From positions 19,403 to 53,572 of the forward strand of contig JH152673.1 in NCBI GenBank assembly GCA_000226015.1: a stretch of 34,170 nt of DNA, in the 5' to 3' direction. This DNA comes from Mnemiopsis leidyi (lineage: Eukaryota > Ctenophora > Tentaculata > Lobata > Bolinopsidae). A program made the translations under genes and the position numbers. The notes beneath the pieces were generated by a model. It did no database searches. It had not been told where the DNA came from and was given only the letters and a program-made list of their open reading frames with translations. Positions 18,262 to 27,555 of this stretch are shown piece by piece. Position 1 is the stretch's first letter. Each line of letters begins with the position of its first letter.

Positions 18262-20516
18262 TCAAGAACCGTTAGTTGACCGCCTAGGTAAGGTGTTAGC
18301 CCGAATCTGCTCGTATTCCCGGTACTCCGGGGGCGGGGCTGCTTTCATCTTCTGGGTGCTCTGAACGTAGCCGGGTCTGAAACCCAGGATGTAGCTCATT
18401 GGGGAGTGGTGGAAGTGGTAGACGTCTTGTCTGGAGGTGTAGCGCGTACACGCGTGTCCCAGGACAGCTGAAATAGTGTGCATTGTTATTGCTACTGGAG
18501 ATTTCGGGAAAGGTTATTTTGCTAATTTATTCTTTGGCTTTCAATTTCGGTTGACTGATAATGTCTTTGCATTTGTGTGCTGTAAAATTTTGGGAATTAT
18601 CATTTAATCGAGCTGTCATGTATGAGACATGAACGACTAAACTTATGATATGATGGTATCAATATGCTTACTACTAAGATCACTGCAATAAACACAATGA
18701 TTTCTTAACTTTTCTTTGTGTAAAAAGCTATACCAAAGTATTTTGAGTCTGCTAAAGGAGCTGCAGAAGAAAAAAACCTGTCTTGATACACAACATTTAG
18801 CGATGCAGCTCCTTTTATCATTAAATCGATGTGGGAAATGTTTGGCGAAGTTTAAGAGAATACATATCACCAAATGCCAAGTGCAAGTGCTGTTTCTTCT
18901 GTTCTTGGTATACTTCGCTTACGGTATAGCAAGTGCCTTTAATCCACTTGTTCAGTGACGGAATCTGGTTTGATTTGATAGTGAGAAGAAGTGAACTCCA
19001 GGTTTTCGGAACCAACATCAAAGCGAACAATCCTATCTTCAGGGCCACCAAATTCACCCTGGGCATCCTTGTAACTTAGTTCGCTGGTTGATGATACCTG
19101 GCTAAAACCGGAGGATTCCCTTTTCCGCCTGCTTTTCCCCTTTGTTTTGCTATTGGAGAGTTCCTCCCCGTTCTCATCCGTGAAACGTTCAGGTTTCTTC
19201 CTGAAGAATTTAAACCTGTTCGGTTTGTTTGGGCCCTGCTCTTTGACGTTCTCTTCGACAGTTGGAGCAACAATGGTGCCTGGATTTGACTCTGGTTTCT
19301 TGTCAATAATTCTACCCTTTTTATCATCCGTTTTCGCCTTCGTATCTTGCTTGTCTGGTAAACTTTCTGGAAGTGAATCATCGGGAGTGATACCCAGGTC
19401 TTTCAAAGAGCCCCCAGAAGAGTTCTTCCTTCTTTTGACAAGATTTGATAACGATATCGAACTTTTCTTCTTGTCAGCTGGGGAAGAATCGCAACTCTCA
19501 TTGTTTTTCTTTTTATTCCAGAATTTTTCAGTAAATGACGATATCACGCTGTCTTTAACCATAACCGCCAAATTTCCCTTATCATCAATGAGAGAAACCA
19601 CAAATACAATGGCCCCCATCGGAGTTTTCCATTCTAAAACTTGCATTCGGTCTGTAGGAACCAGTGACATTGAGTGAGAAGCAATTGCTGGGTGGAATGT
19701 GAATGTGACAATTATGAAAAAATTGTCGATAACTAAACCTTTGAAGTAAGCAGCGATAAAACCTTCAACGAGTATTTTAATTAATTGACATTTATGATTC
19801 AAATTGCATTGCAAAATATCCGTTTGCATTAATCAATTAGACATTTTATCTTAATTCACTAAAACATAGGGCACTGCTAAGTCGTAGAATATACGCAGAA
19901 TGTTACACATGGTGCAAGCACGATTATAGCGACTAAAGTTCAACATTACCTGACAAAGGCAGGCCGGTGGAGAGGAGGAAGTAACACACACTAGTCCAGA
20001 GTCCTGTAGCGACACAGAATATGGACCACAATGCCCCGATACACAGGCTTATTGTCTGGGGTGCGACAGCGGAGGGTCTGATGTTGTCAGCTGCTAACAC
20101 CAGCAGAGTTACTGGAAGCACCAGCACTGCACCCATTCCATACAGGAAGAGATCTGGCAACAGGAAACTGAAAAAAATAGATTGCTTTAAAACACGGGTA
20201 AAGGAATTTTACCTTGACAGACACCTTACTTAAAAATTAACTAATTTCAAGTGAAAAGTGAAAATAGTAGGTTAGAGAAATTGATTATCTACATGATCTT
20301 CAGTTCATATGTATTATGTACATACCCAAATATGTATGGCCAGACGATGAATAAGATAAAATAATTGGTCTGATAGTATAGCAGGTTTATCTTGGTTCTA
20401 GTGGATAACTTCTCAGTATCTTTGAAGTCTGGAACTGCAAACTTAGCCTTGAAAAACATGTCATTGTGATCTCGGATAGGTAAAATCCGGTAGCCGCTTG
20501 GCTTCTGGGAAGACAT
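18262..20516 (-). CDS. ARL6IP5: PRA1-family protein (PRAF2/ARL6IP5-like), short-tail isoform using distal last exon
   Basis: PRA1-family proteins are small multi-spanning membrane proteins of the ER and Golgi that bind prenylated GTPases or trafficking partners. Exons: 20516-20326, 20167-19950 and 18467-18262 (615 nt, 204 aa). Splices are TTTGG/GTATGT to TTTTTTCAG/TTTCCT and GTCAG/GTAATG to CTATTTCAG/CTGTCC, in phase. The signature FAVPDFKDTEKLSTR followed by NLLYYQTNYF (residues 45-54) is diagnostic for PRAF2/PRAF3. IFGFLLPDLFLYG and later hydrophobic stretches form the membrane hairpins. The last exon continues with AVLGHACTR and SPMSYIL, matching the conserved HAxxR and TPM pattern of the family. 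It then adds a 40-residue tail with PPPEY (a PPxY-type WW ligand) and YEQI (YxxPhi sorting-like). The gene symbol follows the closest vertebrate family member; PRAF2 is an alternative. The start is supported by an in-frame TAG three codons upstream. Confidence 0.85.
18526..18531 (-). terminator. Internal poly(A) signal AATAAA for the long-tail PRA1 isoform
   Basis: Plus-strand tttatt reads AATAAA on the minus strand, about 410 nt past the stop of the proximal last exon and about 60 nt before the acceptor of the distal last exon (AG at 18469-18468). Its position between the two terminal exons is what splicing-coupled alternative polyadenylation requires. Confidence 0.6.
18939..20516 (-). CDS. 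PRA1-family protein, long-tail isoform using proximal last exon
   Basis: It shares exons 20516-20326 and 20167-19950 with the short form but ends with exon 19687-18939 (1158 nt, 385 aa). The acceptor ACATTCCACCCAG/CAATTG begins in the same phase as the distal exon, and both complete an alanine codon after GLPLS. The exon starts AIASHSM and reaches KTPMGAIVF, so the H..PM core of the family is kept at the same spacing as in the other exon. It then runs on for about 220 residues of hydrophilic sequence: Lys/Ser/Asp/Glu-rich, with basic clusters (KKK, KRRK, RKKPERF, KGKSRRKRESS) and Ser-rich stretches. There are no further membrane segments, so the tail should be cytosolic. I recognise no domain in it. 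Retention in one unbroken 749-nt frame argues that it is coding. Confidence 0.75.
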
Positions 20517-20528
20517 TTTACGCTAGAT

Positions 20529-21306
20529 CTGATTGTAAAGGTAAGCAATTAATGAAAGAATCACTATTATTAAATTCTTCAAACTGGGTAATTGCAGGCT
20601 TATCATGATTTTACTCATTCAATGATTAGAAACTGTAAATAAAAAATGGTGTTGTTATTTTTACAAAATAACTTAAATGTGTTATGAAAGACCGCACAGT
20701 CAGTTTATAGTTAAGACTTAAGGTTTATAGATAAAGGGTGTTACAATAGATAGTACACAACTTCTCGCACTTGGGGTTGATGTCAGCACAAATATTGGTG
20801 CTATTACTTTTTGGTAAAGTATGACCTTTTACTGCCTCAGTGTTTTATTATACAATTTTTTACATCACAGAGATTTTGAAACATGTCTTGTCAGACTCCA
20901 CTGAACAGGGTGATCACTAGTCAGTGGATAACCTTTATAATAGCCTTAGGAGTAAGGCTCTAAAGGGGGGACTACAATAGGCACATGAAAAGCTGGTGCA
21001 CAGTAACACACATTAGACTACTTAAATCTACAAAACAGTACTGTTCTAACACCAACGTCCTGAAAAAGCCACCAGTGGCATTTTACTAAAACGATATTGG
21101 GCCACTGCAATAGGCAAATGAAAAATAATAATCACATTTAATTAGATATGCTAGTAGGCATAAACTACACTGCGGCTATTGTGAGCAAAAAATAAAGTTA
21201 CACAGGAAACGCAATGGGGATTGGGACCCATTCTAATCACTTTAACATATCGTGATATGCCCCTCAGTTATTCATCCTGTAATATCACTCATCACTAATA
21301 AACAGG
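20529..21306. other. Region upstream of the PRA1-family gene
   Basis: No coding signal seen. Immediately upstream of the PRA1-family ATG the minus strand reads CTTACCTTTACAATCAG (AG at 20530-20529), an acceptor-like site giving a 12-nt leader. The short string tgcaataggcaaatgaaaa near 21106 partly echoes tacaataggcacatgaaaag near 20971, so some of this may be transposon-derived. Confidence 0.4.
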
Positions 21307-22678
21307 TTACAATATTACGATCGCTCTGCTCAACTGTGTTCGCACAACGTACTTAATCACTTCGGTCGTGGGTGAAGGAGCTTGTGAGACATTTGTCCTA
21401 ACAATATCGCTCCAACTTCTGATTTCCGTCTTGACGGCAGTTTTCACGGATTCTAACTGCTTCTGTTGACATTCTATTACGGTTTTTTGATCAACCAACA
21501 CCCGGCTTTTCAATTCATCTATCTTAGCTGCTGCGGATTTACAAACGCTGATGTTATCGTGCATTAATATTGCTAAGTCAACAACCATCTTTGCGAGAGG
21601 GTNNNNNNNNNNNNNNNNNNNNNNNNNNNNNNNNNNNNNNNNNNNNNNNNNNNNNNNNNNNNNNNNNNNNNNNNNNNNNNNNNNNNNNNNNNNNNNNNNN
21701 NNNNNNNNNNNNNNNNNNNNNNNNNNNNNNNNNNNNNNNNNNNNNNNNNNNNNNNNNNNNNNNNNNNNNNNNNNNNNNNNNNNNNNNNNNNNNNNNNNNN
21801 NNNNNNNNNNNNNNNNNNNNNNNNNNNNNNNNNNNNNNNNNNNNNNNNNNNNNNNNNNNNNNNNNNNNNNNNNNNNNNNNNNNNNNNNNNNNNNNNNNNN
21901 NNNNNNNNNNNNNNNNNNNNNNNNNNNNNNNNNNNNNNNNNNNNNNNNNNNNNNNNNNNNNNNNNNNNNNNNNNNNNNNNNNNNNNNNNNNNNNNNNNNN
22001 NNNNNNNNNNNNNNNNNNNNNNNNNNNNNNNNNNNNNNNNNNNNNNNNNNNNNNNNNNNNNNNNNNNNNNNNNNNNNNNNNNNNNNNNNNNNNNNNNNNN
22101 NNNNNNNNNNNNNNNNNNNNNNNNNNNNNNNNNNNNNNNNNNNNNNNNNNNNNNNNNNNNNNNNNNNNNNNNNNNNNNNNCAGATAACAGCGCTGAATAT
22201 GATGATGATTTTCGATCTTCAGTTCCTTACACATTTCCGCAAAAATAGCGTCCCGAGCGTCCACTATCTGTCTCATATACATTTCCTTGTATCCACAACC
22301 CACCATATCGTCCATCATATCCGTGATCTCATTACTACACGGAAGCATAATGTACAATTCGTGTACAGTATGTACTTAAACAAGCTGAATCCACAGAGTG
22401 TAGCACGGTCGCTTATCGCAGTTCGCAGAGAGAGATAAAATGCAACAAAATCAAAAACGCTATTACACACATTGCATTATCGTGCATTAATATTGCTAAG
22501 TCAACAACCATCTTTGCGAGAGGGTTCTTGTACAATTTGGTGGCCAAAACAGTAGGGTTCAGATCGTCTACCGTTTGTACCCTGGTCTCCTTCAGAATAG
22601 AGCATTGAGTCGAGTTTAGATTCTCCTCCATTTTGTTAAGAGCTGTCACAGAGAATTCCATTTCAGCGTAAAACAAGT
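21307..22678 (-). pseudogene. Coiled-coil ORF, probably transposon-derived, duplicated across an assembly gap
   Basis: Three minus-strand pieces read as protein. 22678-22413 begins MEFSVTALNKMEENLN, continues KMVVDLAILMHDN, then drifts into unrelated sequence and stops. 22357-22181 (CSNEITDMMDDMVGCGYKEM...) runs into the N run. 21588-21307 repeats MVVDLAILMHDN and continues ISVCKSAAAKIDELKS, then a heptad-like stretch and KTEIRSWSDIV, ending at a TGA/TAA region without further domains. The first and third share about 50 nt exactly (21553-21602 and 22473-22524) and diverge immediately after cacgataa. The coil followed by SWSDIV resembles the region before the nucleic-acid-binding part of retroelement ORF1/gag-like proteins, but no zinc knuckle or reverse transcriptase is present. 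I treat it as a broken element; a novel host gene split by the gap cannot be excluded. Confidence 0.4.
21603..22180. other. Assembly gap (578 N)
   Basis: Unsequenced. The sequence ending at the left edge (cgagagggt) repeats within 22473-22524 on the right side, so the gap probably hides the remainder of a duplicated segment whose true length is unknown. Confidence 0.98.
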
Positions 22679-22841
22679 TACACCGTCGAGTGTGTAGTAT
22701 AAATTGCTGATATCTCAAAACTGAAAACAGAGCAATAAAAATGCTGCAAAATACAATTTGCTTAACTGCAACTCCCAATAGCAGATAATGGAAACGGGTG
22801 CATTCCTGCCAGCTAAGTAACCAAATCCATATAACTAGCAT

Positions 22842-23385
22842 AATGATATGTGGTACCGATAAAAGCAGACTTGTGAAAAGTTATTGTATTGTTTAGGATG
22901 AAGCAGAGAGGACGAGGAAATCTTCTTAACAACACCTGCAACATGACCTTTTTTCAGCACTTGTACTTGATTTTTATTTTAAGTTTAAAATCTGAAAGCA
23001 AGGATACAAGCCAGTGGTGTAAAAAAGGCCAAGGGCCCCACTAACAGTACACAACTGCCTTAGGGGGTGCTTTATCATCCGAAATTGTGAAAAAATTTCA
23101 CTGTAGTGCTAGCAAAATTGTGAGTTTGATATCAGGGTTTTACATTCTATAATCATGTATTAGTTTCAAGCCCTTACTTCACAATTCAGACTAGCTCTGC
23201 ATGAAAACAGACTTTAGATGAAAAACTATATAGATTCAACATTTGCCAAAGAGAAGGCCCAAAATGAGCGGAGGAGGCACACAACATTACATCACTGAAA
23301 TTAGCATCCCCAGAAACACAAGAAAACTTTATTTTTAGCTGTTACAGAGTTTCACAATTATTAGTTGATCCATAAGACCAACCTG
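22842..23385. other. Stretch without recognised gene, downstream of the NLS-tailed gene
   Basis: AT-rich; it should contain the 3' UTR of the minus-strand gene ending at 23386. I see no ORF of note. A TTTATT at about 23329-23334 on the plus strand (AATAAA on the minus strand), roughly 55 nt past that stop, could be its poly(A) signal. Confidence 0.4.
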
Positions 23386-24997
23386 CTAACCACGGCCCTT
23401 TTTCCGTTTTTTTGGTTGGTTATTTCTCTCAACATCTTCTGAGTCACCAACAGAATCAGGAAAATCGTCAAAACATACCAAGTTACAAGTTATGTGCTCC
23501 ACAAAATCAAAGTCAAATGGCATCCTAACCTGTAATAAGGACTGCAGTTTAATTATCTATATTTATTTACTCCCAAGCAGCCAGTATGCATTTGACACAG
23601 CTTCTTAAATCACTTAATCAATAATCTGCCTTTAGATTTAAAAGGTTAAGCATGATGCGAAGCCATCTGATACTAAGAATAAAAACATCTAATTATGTCA
23701 ATAACTGACCTGTGGTCGAGAAACTCCATGAAGTAAAGGCAGAGATTTAAACTCCCGGGGTATACAAGCACACTCTTCCTTAGGGATACCACCACATCTG
23801 TTTGGGATTTTTGTACTATCAATAAAAGCTATTTAGCCTAGCCTACCCCAAACAAATATTAAATTAGCATGCCCTTTGCATTCAGAGCTTTCCCATTCCT
23901 ATTTGCATAGCAGTTGCAACAGCCAACAGACTGCACTGAGTGAATATTATCCTGTTCAGCAGGATGCAATGCTTGTGGTTGTCTTACTAGAGTAGCTCAT
24001 ATATAGTACTACATATAGTACATACATGTAGTACATAAATTCTATGTAACAATACAGTCTAAATAACAAAATAAAAACTTAATTGAACTAGTTAAGAATA
24101 AAAAAGAAAAGCAATATCACAGTTCAGGCAGATGGAAGATGTGCAGAGCTCATATATAGTACATACATATAGTACATACATATAGTAATTAGTACATACA
24201 ATCTATATAACAATACACTCTATATAACAAAATGAAAACTTAAATGAGCTAGTTAAGAATAAAAAAGAAAAGCAATATCACAGTCAAGGCAGATGGAAGA
24301 TGTGCAGATTTATATCGACAGATTTGATGCCTACATGAAAAAATTATTCTTTATTTTCCAAAGAGGCTTATCATGAATTTCAAATATTCAAATTACCTCA
24401 TTATCGAGTATGGAGTTGCCTTTGAAGCCATATGGCGAGATGCAATATAGGATCGTGCATGTTCAGGAATAGTGTGGACCCTTAATTTACACTCTGTATC
24501 ATCCTCCTCCATTCCAGAAATATCATCATGAATTTGATTAAAATCTGCCTGGTTATCAGGTAACCTCTTCAAAATAACCTGATCTTCCAGCAATCTCATG
24601 TCTTGCACAGAATGACCAATCAAAATAGGACAGATATTCATACGTCGGAGCAGTGCTTTAGAGGGACATATTAACTTTACCAACAATGTCGTTTTTGGAA
24701 TAGCTGCTAGTTCCAGAACACAATGCTCCAAAGAGCATCTTGTCCAGCGATCATTGTCCCAACTATACACCATGAAACATCCTCTTCCCTTTATACTCTG
24801 AACAAGTTGAAATTCATTGAAGACAGGCGAAATTAGGAATGGTTCTTCAATTGTTGCAATGACACCCATGTTTTCATTGTCAGATTGAGTCTCACAAGAA
24901 TTTGGACGTCCTGCTGAGCCTTGTCGAGAGGGCTGTTTTCGGATATTGGCCCACACCTCCGAATATCTTCTATCCTGGCACTTGCAGTCTCCTATGA
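23386..24997 (-). CDS. Unidentified spliced gene ending in a nuclear-localisation-like tail (5' end unresolved)
   Basis: Three exons join in phase: 24997-24397 (acceptor CCCTGTTACAG, donor ATGAG/GTAATT), 23815-23710 (acceptor TTGATAG, donor CCACAG/GTCAGT) and 23529-23386 (acceptor TTATTACAG). Together they encode about 283 residues. The first exon gives a compact, mixed sequence with many Cys, including DCKCQDRRYSEVW, GRGCFMVYSWDNDRWTRCSL and PSKALLRRMNICPIL, then an acidic stretch ISGMEEDDTEC. The second is Cys-containing (NRCGGIPKEECACIPREF). The third ends PKKRKKGRG at the stop, a classical monopartite NLS type. I recognise no family. The exon-1 start phase requires an upstream exon. A candidate begins at ATG 25481 (MNWYFVFLMQDVVRQRAPSG), but its donor is ambiguous. 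The hydrophobic N-terminal extension of the 24393-25148 frame is probably an intron pyrimidine tract read as protein. Confidence 0.5.
23994..24307. repeat. Tandem duplication of about 155 bp with TATAGTACATA arrays
   Basis: Copy 1 (23994-24146) and copy 2 (24147-24307) both start agctcatatatagta and end gcagatggaagatgtgcag, sharing gaataaaaaagaaaagcaat in between. The tatagtacata submotif has expanded differently in the two copies. It lies in the intron between the first two exons of the NLS-tailed gene. Confidence 0.9.
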
Positions 24998-25481
24998 CTG
25001 TAACAGGGGATAACACATCCACACTTGATATCAATAGTAGCAATACAAATATTCTTAGCATCATATTAATTGAATAGAAAGTGAAATGGTACATCCTGCG
25101 AAGGAACAGTTTTATCATGCAATAAATTAATTGAGTTAAAACTTCCATCGAACAGTACAGAATTACACATAATCTATGATCAAAATGCAGACAAAGTTTG
25201 CTTAGGCTGATATGTGCTTAAAACTGGAAATGACGGCAGAAATGCATAGGATTTAACTGTACACTATCTATAAACATTGGCAAGGCCAATAAATTCACAT
25301 TAAAACAAAAATGTTCGGGACTCTGGGGTGTAACAGACAAAAAAGAAAAAAAACAGTTAACTACGTTCTGCTTGTCTGACTTTGTCCGACCCTCATTCGA
25401 AGCGAATATGGGAATAAAATGACCGGAGGGTGCGCGCTGCCGTACAACGTCCTGCATCAAAAACACAAAATACCAGTTCAT

Positions 25482-26372
25482 TGTTGTCGCGGTGATACCC
25501 GACTCACGCAGCTAACTGCGAGCCGCGCGCGGGTCGGGTAACGTCTCGACAAACCAGTTTATTGTGAACCTATTCGAGATTTACCGGGCGATGCGCGGCT
25601 CTCTCTACGTTTCCCTCCGATCGGAACAACAATTAGCTCCTGAGATCCCCAGGTAATTCGAAATGATATCCTTGCTCTAACCAAAGCCCTTTTGTGCGCC
25701 ACCAGAGGTGGCTGGAAATTATTTTAGCTTCGCGCGCGCCGGAGGCTGCCGCTTCTGGCTTCGCGGCAGCAGCTGGCTATGCAACGTGTAGCAAAAAACA
25801 TTGGCTCACTATAAAAACGAGAGACGAAGCAGGATGACAAACTATGTGAGGAAACTTAATAAATTAAGGTTCGCTACAATGAAAAGTACATGTACAGTGA
25901 TAGCCTTGCGAGGTTTACGGTTAACTCAACGGGCGATGCGCGTGATGGCCGCGACAGTAGGTTATCAACCTACAACGGTTAACGGGTGATCACATGCGTG
26001 TCGCGTCTAGCATCTAGAATTTTCTCAAAATTCGCCAGGCCATGGCCAGAAAAGCGCGTAATCACGTAATGTGTAAATATGGCCGCAACGGTAGGTTATC
26101 AACCTACAAGGTCTACTGGGGAAGAATCGCTTTTATGACACAGGACTTGAAATTGATTAAGTGTCACTAGACCTCATTCCAGTCCATAGGACATTTGCTA
26201 AATTTAAACAGGCCTATATCCCTGTGCGAGCTTAGCGCGAAATTAGGACGGACGCGCGACGTCCCCAGTCCCGGAAGCTCGTGCGTCCCGATAGGGCGCG
26301 CGCAGCGCGAGCCACAGGGCTATGTTGGCTTAGCAAATAGGACATATGAAAAGAAATCAAAACAGTTTTCAT
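25482..26372. other. CpG-rich stretch upstream of the NLS-tailed gene
   Basis: In contrast to its surroundings this stretch is rich in CG and GC runs (for example gagccgcgcgcgggtcgggt near 25523, ttcgcgcgcgccggaggctg near 25730, agggcgcgcgcagcgcgagc near 26294). That could mark a promoter for the minus-strand gene or an old repeat cluster. The ORFs at 25801-25989 and 26195-26413 look like chance products of the composition. Confidence 0.35.
25945..26111. repeat. Two copies of a hairpin-bearing repeat (GTAGGTTatcAACCTAC)
   Basis: The block atggccgcgacagtaggtta (25945 on) recurs as atggccgcaacggtaggtta (26079 on). Each contains a perfect 7-bp inverted repeat, GTAGGTT and AACCTAC around the loop ATC (25957-25973 and 26091-26107). 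Confidence 0.75.
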
Positions 26373-26375
26373 TAA

Positions 26376-26833
26376 GGGGTCGTTCACATATGACGCCGGC
26401 AAATTTTTGGTAAGGGGTCGCTACAATTGACGCCAGCAAATTTTCGGTAATTTTTACCCCTCCCCCTCCCGTCATCATTCGTCATCATGACAAAACCCCC
26501 TAAATGTCAGAGGTAAATTACCATAATAACATCATCACAGTCGGAACCCCCCCCCCCTACTTCAAGTTCATGTCAAAAAACGAATTTTGGTCTTTCAATT
26601 TGCAGACAGTATTTCACCAGATTTCTGAATCAGAGTTTATACTAGAAAATATTCCTTCTGATTTTGTAAAATTATGATAAAAAATTTTCTAAAGAAATCA
26701 AGAATTTAAAAAATCCTATAAATCCTAAAAATTTTGATAACATCATCATTGGCCAAACCCCCCTTTTCATCAATCGTCATCATTTGGAAACCCCCTCCCC
26801 CTCTAGGTGATGACGTCATGTGTGAACGACCCC
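26376..26833. mobile_element. Complete PIF/Harbinger-like MITE, 458 bp, with TAA target duplication
   Basis: The left end GGGGTCGTTCACATATGACG and the reverse complement of the right end GGGGTCGTTCACACATGACG match at 19 of 20 positions. TAA flanks both sides (26373-26375 and 26834-26836), the 3-bp target site typical of PIF/Harbinger elements. Inside there is no transposase ORF. C-rich tracts (acccctccccctcccgtcat; nine C at 26551) and repeated catcat/gatgat strings fill the arms, and the centre is A/T-rich. The left terminal ~38 bp are duplicated in tandem (26374-26411 and 26412-26449). A one-ended relative lies at 15708-15806. Confidence 0.8.
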
Positions 26834-27264
26834 TAAGAACTTTTGAATCATTGTCGGTTTAATTTAAAGGCAAAGCTGGTTATTTTGTAATTACATTATT
26901 GATAAAGAGTGCAAAACCCACCACTGGCCATTGGCCATATAGGTGCAACTGTAGGCGGACTATTTAGCCAAATCTGATCTCCTCTACTCTACTGAATAAC
27001 CGCTCAGATAAATATGGATTATAGAGACATGTGATCTGGAGTCTCTCATTCTATTCAAATATCGAGTAAACCCCTATTTAGCCTGTTAGCTTTAAAGTCC
27101 TTCAGCCTTGCAGATACGTTGCAACACGGAATCGAAATGCTTTTACTCGCGTGATGCGGTACCCGTACAGCAAGTAATCACAATGCTATAACCCAAACTC
27201 TGAAGATGTGATACATATGTAATTGTAAGGGAGTAACAATCCCGTAATATTATCGTCCTCAATA

Positions 27265-27555
27265 ATGGATTTAAGTACAACTCCAACCATCACCTTTGTT
27301 ACTGAAAAGAGAGGAGCTCTCAACGCAGTCATCGACCAATTCCGGTATACCAAGAAGAGAGAGCACAAGGAGAACACCTACTACAGCAGTACAGATGCGT
27401 CAAACAGGCCCGGATTACCCTCACTGCTGGACACTGGAGCGTCCTCTTCTTCTCTGCCTACACACTATCGCAGTGTTGGTGGTGTAGAACGCGATCAAGA
27501 AGCGGTCTGCGGAAACCGACATGACTACACAGGAGATTGTTGTAGATTTTCTTAG
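27265..27555 (+). pseudogene. Degenerate FLYWCH-like zinc-finger fragment
   Basis: The 96-residue ORF begins with ITFVTEKRGALNAVIDQFRY followed by TKKREHKENTYY. This has the rhythm of the FLYWCH finger start (F.xSxRG..LV.D.F.Y......G..YW.C), a domain common in transposase-derived and DNA-binding proteins. The expected tryptophan and the downstream Cys/His ligands are missing, and after ENTYY an overlapping frame is equally open, suggesting decay. It may be the relic of a transposon-encoded finger. The identification rests on pattern resemblance only. Confidence 0.3.

Noticed and set aside
19147..19677. Plus-strand ORF of 176 residues
   Set aside because: It is the antisense shadow of the long-tail PRA1 exon; Ser/Phe/Leu richness follows from Lys/Glu codons on the other strand.
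21551..22438. ORFs of 205-295 codons across the gap
   Set aside because: They are mostly undetermined bases read through the N run.
24998..25148. N-terminal hydrophobic extension resembling a signal peptide
   Set aside because: It precedes a good acceptor (CCCTGTTACAG) and looks like an intronic pyrimidine tract; a secreted protein would also conflict with the KKRKK tail.
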